Source: Massilia aurea (GTDB lineage: Bacteria; Pseudomonadota; Gammaproteobacteria; Burkholderiales; Burkholderiaceae_D). From it: a stretch of 64,000 nucleotides of DNA. The translations under genes and the position numbers were made by a program. Below, piece after piece: positions 1 to 8,229 of this stretch. Location of the stretch: positions 682,001 to 746,000 of the forward strand of contig NZ_JANUGZ010000001.1 of assembly GCF_024753205.1 (NCBI RefSeq), given 5' to 3'. The stretch's first letter is position 1, and every line of letters starts with the position of its first letter. The notes under the pieces were generated by a model. It did no database searches, was not told the DNA's origin, and saw nothing but the letters and a program-made list of their open reading frames with translations.

Positions 1-1
1 C

Positions 2-88
2 CGCCAGCCAGGCTATGACCACGGCTACTACTTCATCTCGACCTTCGTCGAAGACCATCTGCGTTTCCACGCACGTCAGCTCGGCTGA
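2..88 (+). CDS. fghA: S-formylglutathione hydrolase, C-terminal end (partial)
   Basis: Only the last 28 codons lie in the window; the 5' part is upstream. The fragment contains the GYDHGYYFISTF segment followed by an amphipathic tail rich in His and Arg. This is the usual C-terminus of S-formylglutathione hydrolase, whose catalytic His lies in the GYDH motif. The enzyme hydrolyses S-formylglutathione to formate and glutathione in formaldehyde detoxification. Formate produced this way could feed the formate dehydrogenase encoded at 3-12.6 kb, but that link is inference. The identification rests on a short tail, so a related esterase D is the only realistic alternative. Confidence 0.75.
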   Translation, partial: RQPGYDHGYYFISTFVEDHLRFHARQLG

Positions 89-95
89 TTCTTGG

Positions 96-122
96 CGGCT
101 TCAGCCAGGCTGAAGCCGTTTT
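96..122 (+). terminator. Rho-independent terminator after fghA
   Basis: A perfect 10-bp stem (CGGCTTCAGC / GCTGAAGCCG) with a 3-base loop is followed by TTTT, eight bases after the fghA stop codon. It is a textbook intrinsic terminator and separates fghA from the chemoreceptor gene. Confidence 0.9.
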
Positions 123-261
123 CCCGTACGCTCCCTTCTCCGCTCTCCCGCCTCCTGTTGTCGTGCCATTCGCTCGCGACCTGTCCGCAGTGATTACTGT
201 CTGATAACTGCAACAAAGACAGTCATTCTTTAGATCATCTTAAGGCAAGTGACAATCGCCA

Positions 262-290
262 TAGTCACAAAGTTTCCGTAAGGATACAAT
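262..290 (+). promoter_or_regulatory. Possible sigma-70 promoter for the chemoreceptor
   Basis: TAGTCA and TACAAT are separated by 17 bases, 4/6 and 5/6 matches to the -35 and -10 consensus. It would give a leader of about 100 nt before the start at 396. No flagellar sigma-28 type element was recognised. The rest of the gap between 123 and 395 is AT-richer than the genes and shows no ORF or repeat that I can support. Confidence 0.35.
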
Positions 291-395
291 GCTTTCTTAA
301 AATTCCCATCCGCATCCCGTCATTCCTGCCCGGCCCGCCTGGCTCGCCACGATGCACATCCCCACTTCACGTTCGTCAAACACGTCAATAAAAAG

Positions 396-2000
396 ATGAA
401 ACTCAGCTTCCGTACCAAACTCTACCTGCCACTCGTTCTGAGCTGGTTGTGCCTGTCAGTGATGGCGATTCTTCATGTGTACGAAAGTAACGCCCAGCGT
501 CTCGAGGAACGTAAAATCGCGCTGAGATTTGCGACCGATGTCGGCATGTCCACCGTCAAGGAATACGCGGAACTGGCGTCATCTGGCGCGATGAGCGTCG
601 CAGAAGCACAGCAGCAAGCCCTCAAACGTCTGAAGTCCATGCGTTACGGGAAGGATGGCTATTACACGGTCGTCGATTCAGCCCCGAAAATGCTGATGCA
701 CCCGGTCAAGGCAGAGCTGATCGGCAAGGACCTGAGCGACTTCAAGGATACCAACGGCACCTACTTGTACCGCAACGTGGCGGCCATTGCCAAAGCCAGC
801 GGAGAAGGCTGGGTTGAATACGTCTGGCCCAAGCCAGGCAACCCGGACCAGCAGCAGGTGTTCCCGAAAGGCGCCTATGTGCTCACCTACAAGCCGTGGG
901 ACTGGACCTTCATGACGGGTCTCTACATGGATGACCTGCATGACGCGTTTGTTGGCGACCTGTGGCGCGCCGTCGTCTTCCTGGCGATTTGCGGTGTGAT
1001 CCTGAGCACGATTGTGTTGCTGGTACTGCGTAATATCACACACTCGATCCGCCAGGCAGTCAGTGCAGCGGATGCCGTGGCCGGCGGCGACCTGACCCAT
1101 CACATCACGATCGAAGGCAAGGACGAGATCGCGCAACTGATGTCGTCGCTTGACAGAATGCAGCAAGGCCTTGCCAACGTCGTGAGCGAAGTACGCCAGG
1201 GCACGGACGCCATCGCCGCCGCTTCATCGCAGATTGCGCAAGGCAATCTCGATCTGTCGGCGCGTACCGAGCAGCAGGTCGCTTCGCTCGACAAAACCAC
1301 CGCGTCGATGGAAACGCTGGCCGGCACGGTACGCGAGAACGGCGAGTATGCGCGCCAGGCCAACACGCTGGCGCTGTCGGCGTCCGATGTAGCAACCCAC
1401 GGCGGCACGATCGTTTCTCAAGTTGTCACGACGATGGCGTCGATCAATGCCTCATCGACCAAGATCGTCGACATCATCAGCGTCATCGATGGCATCGCCT
1501 TCCAGACCAATATCCTGGCGTTGAACGCTGCCGTCGAAGCAGCACGGGCGGGTGAACAGGGCCGCGGCTTTGCGGTCGTGGCCGCTGAAGTGCGCAACCT
1601 GGCCCAGCGCTCGGCTGCAGCGGCCAGGGACGTCAAGACGCTGATCAGCGACTCGGTTGCGACGGTCGAGGCAGGCAGCAAACTGGTCGGCGAAGCGGGC
1701 AGCACGATGGATGACATCGTCGCGAGCGTCAAGCGCGTGACGGATATCATCGGAGAAATCGCGGATGCCGGCCAAGCGCAGCAGGTGGAGCTGAAACAAA
1801 TCAACGACACCATTCTCGACATGGACAGCACGATGCAGCAAAACGCAGCGCTGGTCGAAGAAGCGGCATCGGCGTCTGCATCGCTGCACATGCAGGCACA
1901 TAACCTGACCGGTGCAGTCAGCCTGTTCAAGCTGACGGCAAGCCAGCTTCACCCGGGCACGGCGCCTCGCCTTGCACTGACTTCACGCGCCAACAACTGA
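396..2000 (+). CDS. Methyl-accepting chemotaxis protein with periplasmic Cache sensor
   Basis: A 534-aa transmembrane chemoreceptor that would pass ligand binding to CheA/CheW. The order is: N-terminal membrane helix (about 7-27); a periplasmic single-Cache-like domain (about 30-185) with the typical YGKDGYYTVVD and HPVKAELIGKDLSDFKD stretches; a second helix (about 190-212); HAMP (about 213-265); and a long cytoplasmic coiled coil. The signalling-hairpin tip contains [20 protein letters not shown] and, further on, [10 protein letters not shown]. The 5' sequence has only a weak A-rich Shine-Dalgarno, but the first Met precedes a good signal anchor. No che genes are nearby, so it is an orphan receptor. 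The ligand is unknown; small carboxylates are common for this class. Confidence 0.93.
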   Translation: MKLSFRTKLYLPLVLSWLCLSVMAILHVYESNAQRLEERKIALRFATDVGMSTVKEYAELASSGAMSVAEAQQQALKRLKSMRYGKDGYYTVVDSAPKMLMHPVKAELIGKDLSDFKDTNGTYLYRNVAAIAKASGEGWVEYVWPKPGNPDQQQVFPKGAYVLTYKPWDWTFMTGLYMDDLHDAFVGDLWRAVVFLAICGVILSTIVLLVLRNITHSIRQAVSAADAVAGGDLTHHITIEGKDEIAQLMSSLDRMQQGLANVVSEVRQGTDAIAAASSQIAQGNLDLSARTEQQVASLDKTTASMETLAGTVRENGEYARQANTLALSASDVATHGGTIVSQVVTTMASINASSTKIVDIISVIDGIAFQTNILALNAAVEAARAGEQGRGFAVVAAEVRNLAQRSAAAARDVKTLISDSVATVEAGSKLVGEAGSTMDDIVASVKRVTDIIGEIADAGQAQQVELKQINDTILDMDSTMQQNAALVEEAASASASLHMQAHNLTGAVSLFKLTASQLHPGTAPRLALTSRANN

Positions 2001-2012
2001 TCGTCGGCCGCG

Positions 2013-2044
2013 GTCACCGCCCTGCACCTGTGCACGGCGGTGAC
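2013..2044. terminator. Hairpin between convergent genes
   Basis: GTCACCGCC pairs with GGCGGTGAC, and the interior TGCAC/GTGCA extends the stem. It sits 12 bases after the chemoreceptor stop and 17 bases from the stop of the convergent metallohydrolase. There is no T-run on either strand, so it may be a weak or bidirectional terminator. Confidence 0.45.
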
Positions 2045-2061
2045 TGCACATCAGCACCGCG

Positions 2062-3054
2062 TCACTTCGCCAGCGGCTTGCGCAGCACGAACCGATAGCG
2101 TTCGCCATGCGCCAGGAAGGTGACGCGGTCACCCCACCCTGCCGCCTTGACCTCGCGCGCGAAATCGGCGAGCGGCGACTTGAAGACATCGTAGTCGTTG
2201 TAGTGGATGGGGATGGCATGGCGCGGCTGCACGATCTGCAGCAGCTGGACGCCGTCCTGTGCGTCCATCGTCACCTTGAACACGCCCAGGATGCGGGTCC
2301 CGCCAAGATGCAGCAAGGCCAGGTCGATGCCGGGGAAGCGCTGCGGAATGTCCTTGAGATCGTCATGGATCAAGGTGTCGCCGGTCACGTACATCCGGTA
2401 ATCCGGTTGCGCGGGGTCGGCGCCGAAGTCATACACCGCCCCCATGACGCTCGGCAGCAGCGCTTGCGCGCCGAGCTTGCCATGCCTGCCCGGCGCTGAC
2501 GTGATCCGCACGCGCGTGGCGCCTTTCTCGACGTCGAGCCGGTCCCAGTGCGCCAGGCCGATGGTGCGCACGAAGCCCAGGTTCTTGAGCGCCTTTGCCG
2601 CGCCCGGCGTCGTCACAATCGGGATATTCTTGTCGAGCTTTTCCTGCACCCGCTTGTCGAAATGGTCTTCGTGCATGTGCGACAGCACCACCAGATCGAT
2701 GGGCGGCAAATCCTCGAGCGCGATCGCGGGGTTGGTCAGGCGCTTGGACGTCAGGCCGTAGCCAAGGTGGACGTGCTCGCCCTTGTGCAGGAAATTCGGA
2801 TCGGTCAGGATCGTCAGGCCACGGTAGCGGATCAGCACCGTCGCCGTGCCGATGAACTGGACGCCGTCCTCCTCGGCGACCGGCGCAGTGGAGGTGGCCG
2901 GCAGCGTCAGCGAAAAGCCCGCTCCGGTGGCCGGCAACGCCGCCGGCTGCTGCCCCCCGGCATGGGCGGCGGCGACTGGCGCCATTGCCGGCGCCACGGC
3001 CAGCGCCACCATCGTCAACAGGCTACCCACGCGCTTCGTCCAGTGCTTCATCAT
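2062..3054 (-). CDS. Secreted MBL-fold metal-dependent hydrolase
   Basis: A 330-aa protein of the metallo-beta-lactamase superfamily, closest in layout to UlaG/NAPE-PLD-like hydrolases (FIGTATVLIRYRGLTILTDPNF, then the metal motif). A cleavable signal peptide covers about residues 1-31, so the enzyme should act in the periplasm. The HxHxDH motif is at H126-M-H128-E-D130-H131; further metal ligands are plausible in the TGDT and IPIHY segments. AAGGAAGG lies just before the double ATG. It follows the multi-ferredoxin gene by 33 bp on the same strand and may be the last gene of the formate dehydrogenase operon, but its family is not otherwise linked to formate metabolism. The substrate is unknown. 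Confidence 0.85.
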   Translation of the reverse strand: MMKHWTKRVGSLLTMVALAVAPAMAPVAAAHAGGQQPAALPATGAGFSLTLPATSTAPVAEEDGVQFIGTATVLIRYRGLTILTDPNFLHKGEHVHLGYGLTSKRLTNPAIALEDLPPIDLVVLSHMHEDHFDKRVQEKLDKNIPIVTTPGAAKALKNLGFVRTIGLAHWDRLDVEKGATRVRITSAPGRHGKLGAQALLPSVMGAVYDFGADPAQPDYRMYVTGDTLIHDDLKDIPQRFPGIDLALLHLGGTRILGVFKVTMDAQDGVQLLQIVQPRHAIPIHYNDYDVFKSPLADFAREVKAAGWGDRVTFLAHGERYRFVLRKPLAK

Positions 3055-3087
3055 TGCCTTCCTTTACAGGCTACGTTGCTGATTGAG

Positions 3088-4767
3088 CTACAGGGTGCGC
3101 CTGAGCGTCGTCACTTGCATCTCGTCGGTCGGCGTCATCATGTCCACCACGCGGCAGTCGCCGCACATCTTGAGGCGATCCAGATTGCCCGTGAAGGCAG
3201 GATGCGCCGCGAGCCGGCCCAGCATGTTCTCGACCATGTGCAGCGTGCCGAAGGCCTTGCTGCAGCGGATGCAGTGAAACGGCTGCGACTCGTTGATGAC
3301 CACTGCCTGAATGCGCTCGGGCGCGAACGACATGCGCGGCGCCAGCGTGATTGCATTTTCGGGACAGGTATTGGCGCACAGCCCGCACTGGACACAGTTC
3401 TTCTCGATGAAGCGCAGTTGCGGCGTGCCCTGCCCGTCCTGCAACGCTGCGGACGGACACACGCCCACACACGACATGCACAGGCTGCACGCCTTGCGGT
3501 CGAGCGCCAGCGCGCCGAACGGCGCGCCTGCCGGCAGACCGATATGCTGCGGCTGCAGCGGCGCGTGCCGGTGCAGGTGGTCGAGCGCGTAATCGAGCGT
3601 GGTGCGCTTTTCTGGCGACAGGTGGAACAGGGCCGGCGCGCTTGGGGCATCGCCGCGCGGCGCATGCCGCAGCGCCAGCGCAAGCTCCTGCGCCGTGTCG
3701 CCGTTTGCGGCGTCGACCCGGATCAGCTGGAAATGCGGCCCGGCGTAACCGAGGCCATCCAGTACGGTCTGGGCGATCTGCATCTGGTGGCTCAAGGCCT
3801 CGACGTACTGCGGCGCCTCGTCGCCCGTACAGAGGATCGAGATGCCGGCCGCGCCATAGGCCAGCGCGGCCAGCCAGACGTCGATGCCGGTCGAGGCCAC
3901 GTGGTGCAGCGGATACGTGAGCACCCGGCCCGGGATTGCATCGCCCAGCCCATCGAGCGCGGCCTGGCCCGATGCATCGTGCAGCAGCAGGACGGGCTGC
4001 GCGCCGCCGGCATCGGTGTACCCGCGCAGCAGCGCCTGGATCCGCTTGCCGGTCACCGGCACCGGCGGATACGCGTAACGCATCGCGCCCGTCGGGCACA
4101 CGGTCCCGCAGGCGCCGCACCCGGCGCACAGGTAGGGATTGACCCGGACCTTGTCGCCAGCACTGACGATGGCGCGCGCCGAGCAGATGTCGATGCAGGC
4201 GCTGCAGGCCTTGATGCCGTTGCGCCCGTGCGCGCAGATGCGCTCCTTGTAGCTGAAGTAGGTCGGTTTCTCGAAGTCGCCCACCATCTCGAGCAGTGTC
4301 TCGACGGCAGCCAGGCGCGCCGAACCATCCGGCCCCGGCGCCTGGTAGCCATGCGGACGCTGGTGGCTGTCGATCAGGCGCACCGGGCACAGGTCGAGCA
4401 CGAGATCGAACCTGCCCTCGCCCACCGGCTGGCCCGGCGCCTGCCAGCGCGCCTCGAACGCGCCCAGCCAGCCGGCCAGCGCCACCGTGCGCGCGGCGTG
4501 CACCGGAAAAAGACGCGCCACGCCATCGGGTTCGTCGAGCAGCAGGACGGTGACCGGCAGCGCCATTGCCAGGCGTTCGGCCAGTGGCAATGCATCGCGG
4601 GCGGCGCCGACCACGAGGGTGCGGCCCGTCGAGCGGTACTCGACCGTGGCGACCGGTTCGACATCGGGAAATGCGTGCAGTACCTGCAGCGCGGCGCGGC
4701 GCGCCAGCGCGTCATGCTGTTGCTGGACAGGGGCGACGGGCATACCGTCGCTGAGTCGAATCGTCAT
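3088..4767 (-). CDS. Multi-cluster 4Fe-4S ferredoxin-like protein of the formate dehydrogenase locus
   Basis: A 559-aa predicted cytoplasmic electron carrier. It carries two double-cluster ferredoxin regions. The first (about residues 190-235) includes CSACIDIC and CAGCGACGTVCP. The second (about 430-490) includes CSLCMSCVGVCP and CVQCGLCANTCP. Two CxxC pairs close to the C-terminus (CIRC and CGDC) look like a further metal site. No signal peptide or membrane helix is visible. The start ATG overlaps the DUF3306 stop by four bases (ATGA), so the two are translationally coupled. Ferredoxins of this architecture accompany DUF3305/DUF3306 in proteobacterial formate dehydrogenase clusters. A role in electron transfer to or from the enzyme is inferred from that context. 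Confidence 0.85.
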   Translation of the reverse strand: MTIRLSDGMPVAPVQQQHDALARRAALQVLHAFPDVEPVATVEYRSTGRTLVVGAARDALPLAERLAMALPVTVLLLDEPDGVARLFPVHAARTVALAGWLGAFEARWQAPGQPVGEGRFDLVLDLCPVRLIDSHQRPHGYQAPGPDGSARLAAVETLLEMVGDFEKPTYFSYKERICAHGRNGIKACSACIDICSARAIVSAGDKVRVNPYLCAGCGACGTVCPTGAMRYAYPPVPVTGKRIQALLRGYTDAGGAQPVLLLHDASGQAALDGLGDAIPGRVLTYPLHHVASTGIDVWLAALAYGAAGISILCTGDEAPQYVEALSHQMQIAQTVLDGLGYAGPHFQLIRVDAANGDTAQELALALRHAPRGDAPSAPALFHLSPEKRTTLDYALDHLHRHAPLQPQHIGLPAGAPFGALALDRKACSLCMSCVGVCPSAALQDGQGTPQLRFIEKNCVQCGLCANTCPENAITLAPRMSFAPERIQAVVINESQPFHCIRCSKAFGTLHMVENMLGRLAAHPAFTGNLDRLKMCGDCRVVDMMTPTDEMQVTTLRRTL

Positions 4768-5396
4768 ATAGTTCCTTGTGGTGATGCAGGTGCACCTTGC
4801 GGCATGTCGGCATGCTGTATGGGCATGGGCACGGGCGCGGGCGCGGCATCGGCTTCCGCAGCCTGGTGCATGCCGGCGCCCATCGTTGCAGGAGATGGCG
4901 CAGGCACCTCGTCGTGCACGGCAAGCGTGTCGTCTGGCGGTGTATCGGGGCCTGCAGCCTCATCCGGCTCATCGTTCTTCCCGAACAGGCGGTCGAGCAC
5001 ATTGGGAGCATGCTTGAGCGAAGCAAGCATCGCGTCGGTGAGCGGCGAAGCCTTGGTGTAGTCGCTGATATAGATATCCAGGCCGTCCATGACGGCGAAG
5101 TTCGGGTCGGCGAACAGTTTTTTGAGTGCCAGGCGCCGCACGGCTGGGTCGACGCCGCCGGCGACAAACGCGGCGTAATCCGACTCGGGCGTCAGAAGTG
5201 CCACGTCTTCCAGCGTCGGCGCCGGCCGTTCGGTCGCCCCGGCCGGCGCCGCAGAGGGGGGCTGAACCGGCTGCAACGCAGGCGAAACAGCAGCGACCTG
5301 GGCCTGCGGCGCATCGACAGGCGCCGGCTCGGGCTGCGCTTTCAGGCGCGCCCAGCGGCGCAAAAAGCCTTCTTCGGGCATCGGGGTATCGCTCAT
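4764..5396 (-). CDS. DUF3306 domain-containing protein
   Basis: A 210-aa protein with the conserved N-terminal FLRRWARLK segment and a core around residues 65-140 (LTPESDYAAFVAGGVDP, then LKKLFADPNFAVMDGLDIYI) typical of DUF3306. The C-terminal third is Pro/Ala/His-rich and low complexity. No signal peptide or catalytic motif is evident. It overlaps both neighbours by four bases (ATGA), placing it tightly between DUF3305 and the multi-ferredoxin. DUF3306 proteins occur almost only in formate dehydrogenase loci, and their biochemical role is not established. A part in maturation or electron-partner assembly is inference from context. Confidence 0.85.
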   Translation of the reverse strand: MSDTPMPEEGFLRRWARLKAQPEPAPVDAPQAQVAAVSPALQPVQPPSAAPAGATERPAPTLEDVALLTPESDYAAFVAGGVDPAVRRLALKKLFADPNFAVMDGLDIYISDYTKASPLTDAMLASLKHAPNVLDRLFGKNDEPDEAAGPDTPPDDTLAVHDEVPAPSPATMGAGMHQAAEADAAPAPVPMPIQHADMPQGAPASPQGTI

Positions 5397-5836
5397 CCGT
5401 GCTGCCGGCCCTTGCGCGGGCGCGGCGTGAAGTTGTCACGCAGGTAGCTGGCCACCCACTGATAGATCTCGGCCGGCATGGTCACGCCGTCGGCGTCCTC
5501 GCCCGAATCGAACATGCGCGTGCCTTCGACATAGCTGACAGAGGCGCGCGCCGGCATGGCGCGCCCGTCCACCATGCGCCACAGCACGAACACCTTCGAG
5601 TCGGGTGCCATGATGTTTTCGTAATAGCCTTCGTTTTCGTCGGTGTAGAGTTCGAGTTCGATCCCCGACACCAGGTAATAGTCGCGCTGGGCACTTTCGC
5701 TGAGCATCTGCAACGCGGCCAGGCCGCCGCGGTCGGGCACCACGCCGACGGCGCTCCAGCTGTCCATCGCGCCCCATTTGTGCATCACAGCGCGGCGTTG
5801 CATGATGAATGCAACGGGCATGCTTCCCATTTTCAT
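5393..5836 (-). CDS. DUF3305 domain-containing protein
   Basis: A 147-aa protein matching the DUF3305 pattern: an MPVAFIMQRR opening, then WSAVGVVPDRGG, an acidic ENEGYYENIMAP stretch, and FVLWRM. The reading frame stays open far upstream, but that part overlaps the preceding gene in another frame and is not plausible coding. I chose ATG at 5836. The internal ATG five codons on (5821, MPVAF) has a GGGAAG ribosome site and matches where the family usually begins, so it is an equal candidate. The stop overlaps the DUF3306 start (ATGA). The function is unknown; the family is co-inherited with formate dehydrogenase. Confidence 0.8.
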   Translation of the reverse strand: MKMGSMPVAFIMQRRAVMHKWGAMDSWSAVGVVPDRGGLAALQMLSESAQRDYYLVSGIELELYTDENEGYYENIMAPDSKVFVLWRMVDGRAMPARASVSYVEGTRMFDSGEDADGVTMPAEIYQWVASYLRDNFTPRPRKGRQHG

Positions 5837-5852
5837 GACGGGGTCCAGGCTT

Positions 5853-6410
5853 TCATTGTTTGTGGGCGTCGTTCGGTACGCCGGGCCGGTTGACGGTGGG
5901 CGCGGCGCCACGCGGCAGGCTCGGCGTCGGTGCGCGCTTGACGTCCTCGCTTGGTCGCGCCGTGCCCAGTTTTTCGCTCTTGATCGGCACCGTCGCCGCG
6001 CGCAGGGCGTACACGCTGCGTGGCGCTGCGCCGGTGGCCGGCGCCGCTGCCGCCGTACCGGGCGCAGCATTGGCCGGCGCTGGCGCCGGGATGCCGGCCC
6101 CGGGTGGCGTGACATCCGACGCTGCCCTTGCCGGCACGGGCGCGGCGCTGGCCAGCGCCGTGGGCGGCACGATCCGGAACCCTTCGCTTGCGGCGCGCTC
6201 GCGCCAGTGCTTGCTGACCCTGTCCATCGATGCCGCGAGCCGTTCTTTCTCTTCGGCCGCCTTGGCGTCGGCCTCGGCTTTCTTGGCCGCAGCCGCTTGC
6301 GCCTGCTTTGGCGATGGCGGTGGCAGTGCGGCCAGTGCGGTGCCGGCCAGCCCCATGCCGGCCACAAATTTGAGCTTCAGGATCAGCTTCAGGATGGCTT
6401 GGTTCGTCAT
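5853..6410 (-). CDS. Ala/Pro-rich exported protein of the formate dehydrogenase operon
   Basis: A 185-aa protein of unrecognised family. A basic N-terminus and a hydrophobic segment (about 5-27) resemble a signal peptide or anchor. This is followed by an Ala/Lys/Glu-rich helix (about 35-75) with a conserved-looking patch (KHWRERAASEGFRIVPP), then a long Ala/Pro low-complexity tail. GGAGGGG lies directly before the ATG, which overlaps the stop of the upstream lipoprotein gene (ATGA). It sits between that lipoprotein and DUF3305 in an otherwise conserved operon, so it is probably an accessory protein at the membrane. No enzymatic motif is visible. Confidence 0.7.
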   Translation of the reverse strand: MTNQAILKLILKLKFVAGMGLAGTALAALPPPSPKQAQAAAAKKAEADAKAAEEKERLAASMDRVSKHWRERAASEGFRIVPPTALASAAPVPARAASDVTPPGAGIPAPAPANAAPGTAAAAPATGAAPRSVYALRAATVPIKSEKLGTARPSEDVKRAPTPSLPRGAAPTVNRPGVPNDAHKQ

Positions 6411-6856
6411 TTCCCCTCCGTCTGGCGCGTTGCCGGCCCCTGCGGCGCCGCATTGCTGGCAGCAGGCGCCGGCTGGTTTGCCGCAGGCGCGGTGGCGCCA
6501 CCGGTATCGCCCGACTGCAGATTCGCGCCTGCCCGGCCGGCACTGGTGGGCTGGGTCGTGCCGCTCGATGGTCCCTGGCCCGACTCCTGCGTCGTGCCGC
6601 CCGTTTCTGCGCCGCTGGTATTGCCGCCCGATCCGCCGGCGATGCCTGGCGTGCCGCCGGCGTAGGTCGCGTCGGTTTCAGGCCGCGCCGTGCGCGCCAT
6701 TACCTGGCCGCTGCTGCCGCCGCCCGCAGTCACCTGGCCCGGGTAGCCGGTCTGGATGACGCCGTCCGAGGCGGCCGGCCGGTCGCGCTGGCAACCGGTG
6801 AGCAAGGCGCAGCATGCGGCCACACCAGCAAGTATCAAATTAGACCGTTGGTTCAT
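6407..6856 (-). CDS. Gly/Ser/Thr-rich lipoprotein
   Basis: A 149-aa predicted lipoprotein. The signal peptide ends in the lipobox LLTGC (Cys about residue 22). The mature part has no aromatic core and is dominated by Gly, Ser, Thr, Ala and Gln, so it is probably disordered. AAGGA lies six bases before the ATG at 6856; the longer open frame upstream runs into fdhC and is not used. It follows the cytochrome b subunit by eight bases and overlaps the next gene by four. The family was not recognised. A spacer or tether role near the periplasmic enzyme is only a guess. Confidence 0.72.
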   Translation of the reverse strand: MNQRSNLILAGVAACCALLTGCQRDRPAASDGVIQTGYPGQVTAGGGSSGQVMARTARPETDATYAGGTPGIAGGSGGNTSGAETGGTTQESGQGPSSGTTQPTSAGRAGANLQSGDTGGATAPAANQPAPAASNAAPQGPATRQTEGK

Positions 6857-6864
6857 GGCAGTCC

Positions 6865-7992
6865 TTAGTGGGCCGGGCCCGGTTGCGGACGGGGTCCGGG
6901 ACCAGCGCCACGGCCCTCCTGCGCCGGCGCGCCTGCGCCAGGAATCACGTTGCCGTCCTTGTCCAGGCCGGGCGGCACGCCGGTTTTCATTTGCTCGTAC
7001 CACAGCCGGTGGTGCGCCTTGGCCCAGTTCTCGTCCACGGTGCCGTGGCGCATCCCTTCGTAGGCGCCGGGCGTGCCGACCGTGCCGATGAATGCGTGCC
7101 CCATCGTGAACGCCATGTACAGCGCCGCGCCCGTCACATGCAGCACGTTTGCCACCTGCATCACGTAGCGCGTCTGGCCCACGGCAAAATCCAGCACCAG
7201 GCCGGAGACCGACACGATCAGCCCCAGCAGCGCCACGCCGCCCCAGAACCAGGCCTTCTCGCCGGCATTGAAGAAACCGGCTGGCACGTGCTCATGGGTA
7301 ATCAGCCCCCCACCCTTCTTGATCCACAGCCAGTCGGCGCGGTTATAGAAATTGCGCTTCAAGAAGGTAGCAAACATCAGGATCGAGCAAATCACGAACA
7401 GCGGGCCGACGAAGTTGTGCAGGTACTTCGAGAGGATCGCGACCCAGGAGAACACGTTGTGGCCCATCCACGGCAGAAAGATGTTCTTGCCATACATGAT
7501 GATGATGCCCGTGACGCCCAGCGCGACGAAGGCAAACGCGGTGGCCCAGTGCACCTGGCGCTCCCAGCGGTTGAAGCGCTGGAGTTTGCGGCCCGATTCG
7601 GGCTGCGGCTCGGCCGGACCGATCGTCTTGTAGAACACGAAGATCGCCAGCGGCACGCCGAGCAGGATGAAGCCCGCGATGGTGGCCAGCGGGCCGTTGC
7701 GCAGATGGCGCCAGGTATTGCCGCCGCGCTGGACGATCACATTGCCCTCCTTGGTGCCGTACTGGCCCAGGTAATGGCGGTCCATGTGCACGCGGCCCGA
7801 ATCGGTCGACAGCAGACCCGGATCGGGCACGCGTGAATCGGCCTCGATCTGCAGCATGGTCTGCTCTTCGGCGTAGGCGGGCGTGGCGCGTTCATTCTTG
7901 CCCTGTGCCCAGGCGCCAGGCGCCATCAGTACGCCCAGTACCAGCAGCCCCAGACAGAGCATGGCGCGCAGCGCATTGGAAGTGGCTCGCAT
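6865..7992 (-). CDS. fdhC: Formate dehydrogenase cytochrome b subunit (gamma)
   Basis: A 375-aa integral membrane subunit that would take electrons from the iron-sulfur subunit and pass them to quinone through b-type hemes. A signal-like N-terminus (about 1-29) precedes a periplasmic stretch with the conserved RHYLGQYGTKEGN-like region. Four or more membrane helices follow between about 95 and 330, with His residues in RQVHWATA, NFVGPLFV and VLHVTGAALYMAF contexts. GAGGAG precedes the ATG. It is longer than E. coli FdoI (about 210 aa) because of the N-terminal extension, which is normal for the Fdh3-type gamma subunits of proteobacteria. It lies directly downstream of the beta subunit and a small lipoprotein. 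Confidence 0.9.
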   Translation of the reverse strand: MRATSNALRAMLCLGLLVLGVLMAPGAWAQGKNERATPAYAEEQTMLQIEADSRVPDPGLLSTDSGRVHMDRHYLGQYGTKEGNVIVQRGGNTWRHLRNGPLATIAGFILLGVPLAIFVFYKTIGPAEPQPESGRKLQRFNRWERQVHWATAFAFVALGVTGIIIMYGKNIFLPWMGHNVFSWVAILSKYLHNFVGPLFVICSILMFATFLKRNFYNRADWLWIKKGGGLITHEHVPAGFFNAGEKAWFWGGVALLGLIVSVSGLVLDFAVGQTRYVMQVANVLHVTGAALYMAFTMGHAFIGTVGTPGAYEGMRHGTVDENWAKAHHRLWYEQMKTGVPPGLDKDGNVIPGAGAPAQEGRGAGPGPRPQPGPAH

Positions 7993-8001
7993 GATGTCTC
8001 C

Positions 8002-8229
8002 TCAGGGATTGGCGCGGTTGTACTCGTTCTGCTTGCCGTTGCGGTTCTCGACCGTGGCCCACCATGCCAGCCGGTCATTGTGGAAGCGGCGCTGGAAATG
8101 GCGATCGTCCGGCTTGCCGGCGTACTCGCCCGCGATCCAGTGCGGGTGCTGGTCCACTTCGAGGCAGCCGGTCAGGAGCAGAGGCGCGGCAAGCGCGCAG
8201 ACCTTGAGGATGCGGGTGCAATGTGTCAT
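8002..8229 (-). CDS. Small lipoprotein between formate dehydrogenase beta and gamma genes
   Basis: A 75-aa protein with a signal peptide ending in the lipobox LLLTGC. A compact, charged and aromatic mature part (HWIAGEYAGKPDDRHFQRRF, then AWWATVENRNGKQNEY) follows. Its ATG overlaps the beta-subunit stop (ATGA) and its stop is nine bases from the gamma start, so it is embedded in the core operon. It is too short to stand out as an ORF, but the signal peptide and position support it. The density of Trp, His and Arg suggests a folded partner of the enzyme, not a spacer. I do not recognise a named family. Confidence 0.75.
   Translation of the reverse strand: MTHCTRILKVCALAAPLLLTGCLEVDQHPHWIAGEYAGKPDDRHFQRRFHNDRLAWWATVENRNGKQNEYNRANP

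Noticed and set aside
2548-5061. A long 837-codon plus-strand open frame opposite the ferredoxin and DUF3306 genes
   Set aside because: It has Arg/His/Ala-rich low-complexity composition typical of the antisense of GC-rich genes, and the minus strand carries recognised families.
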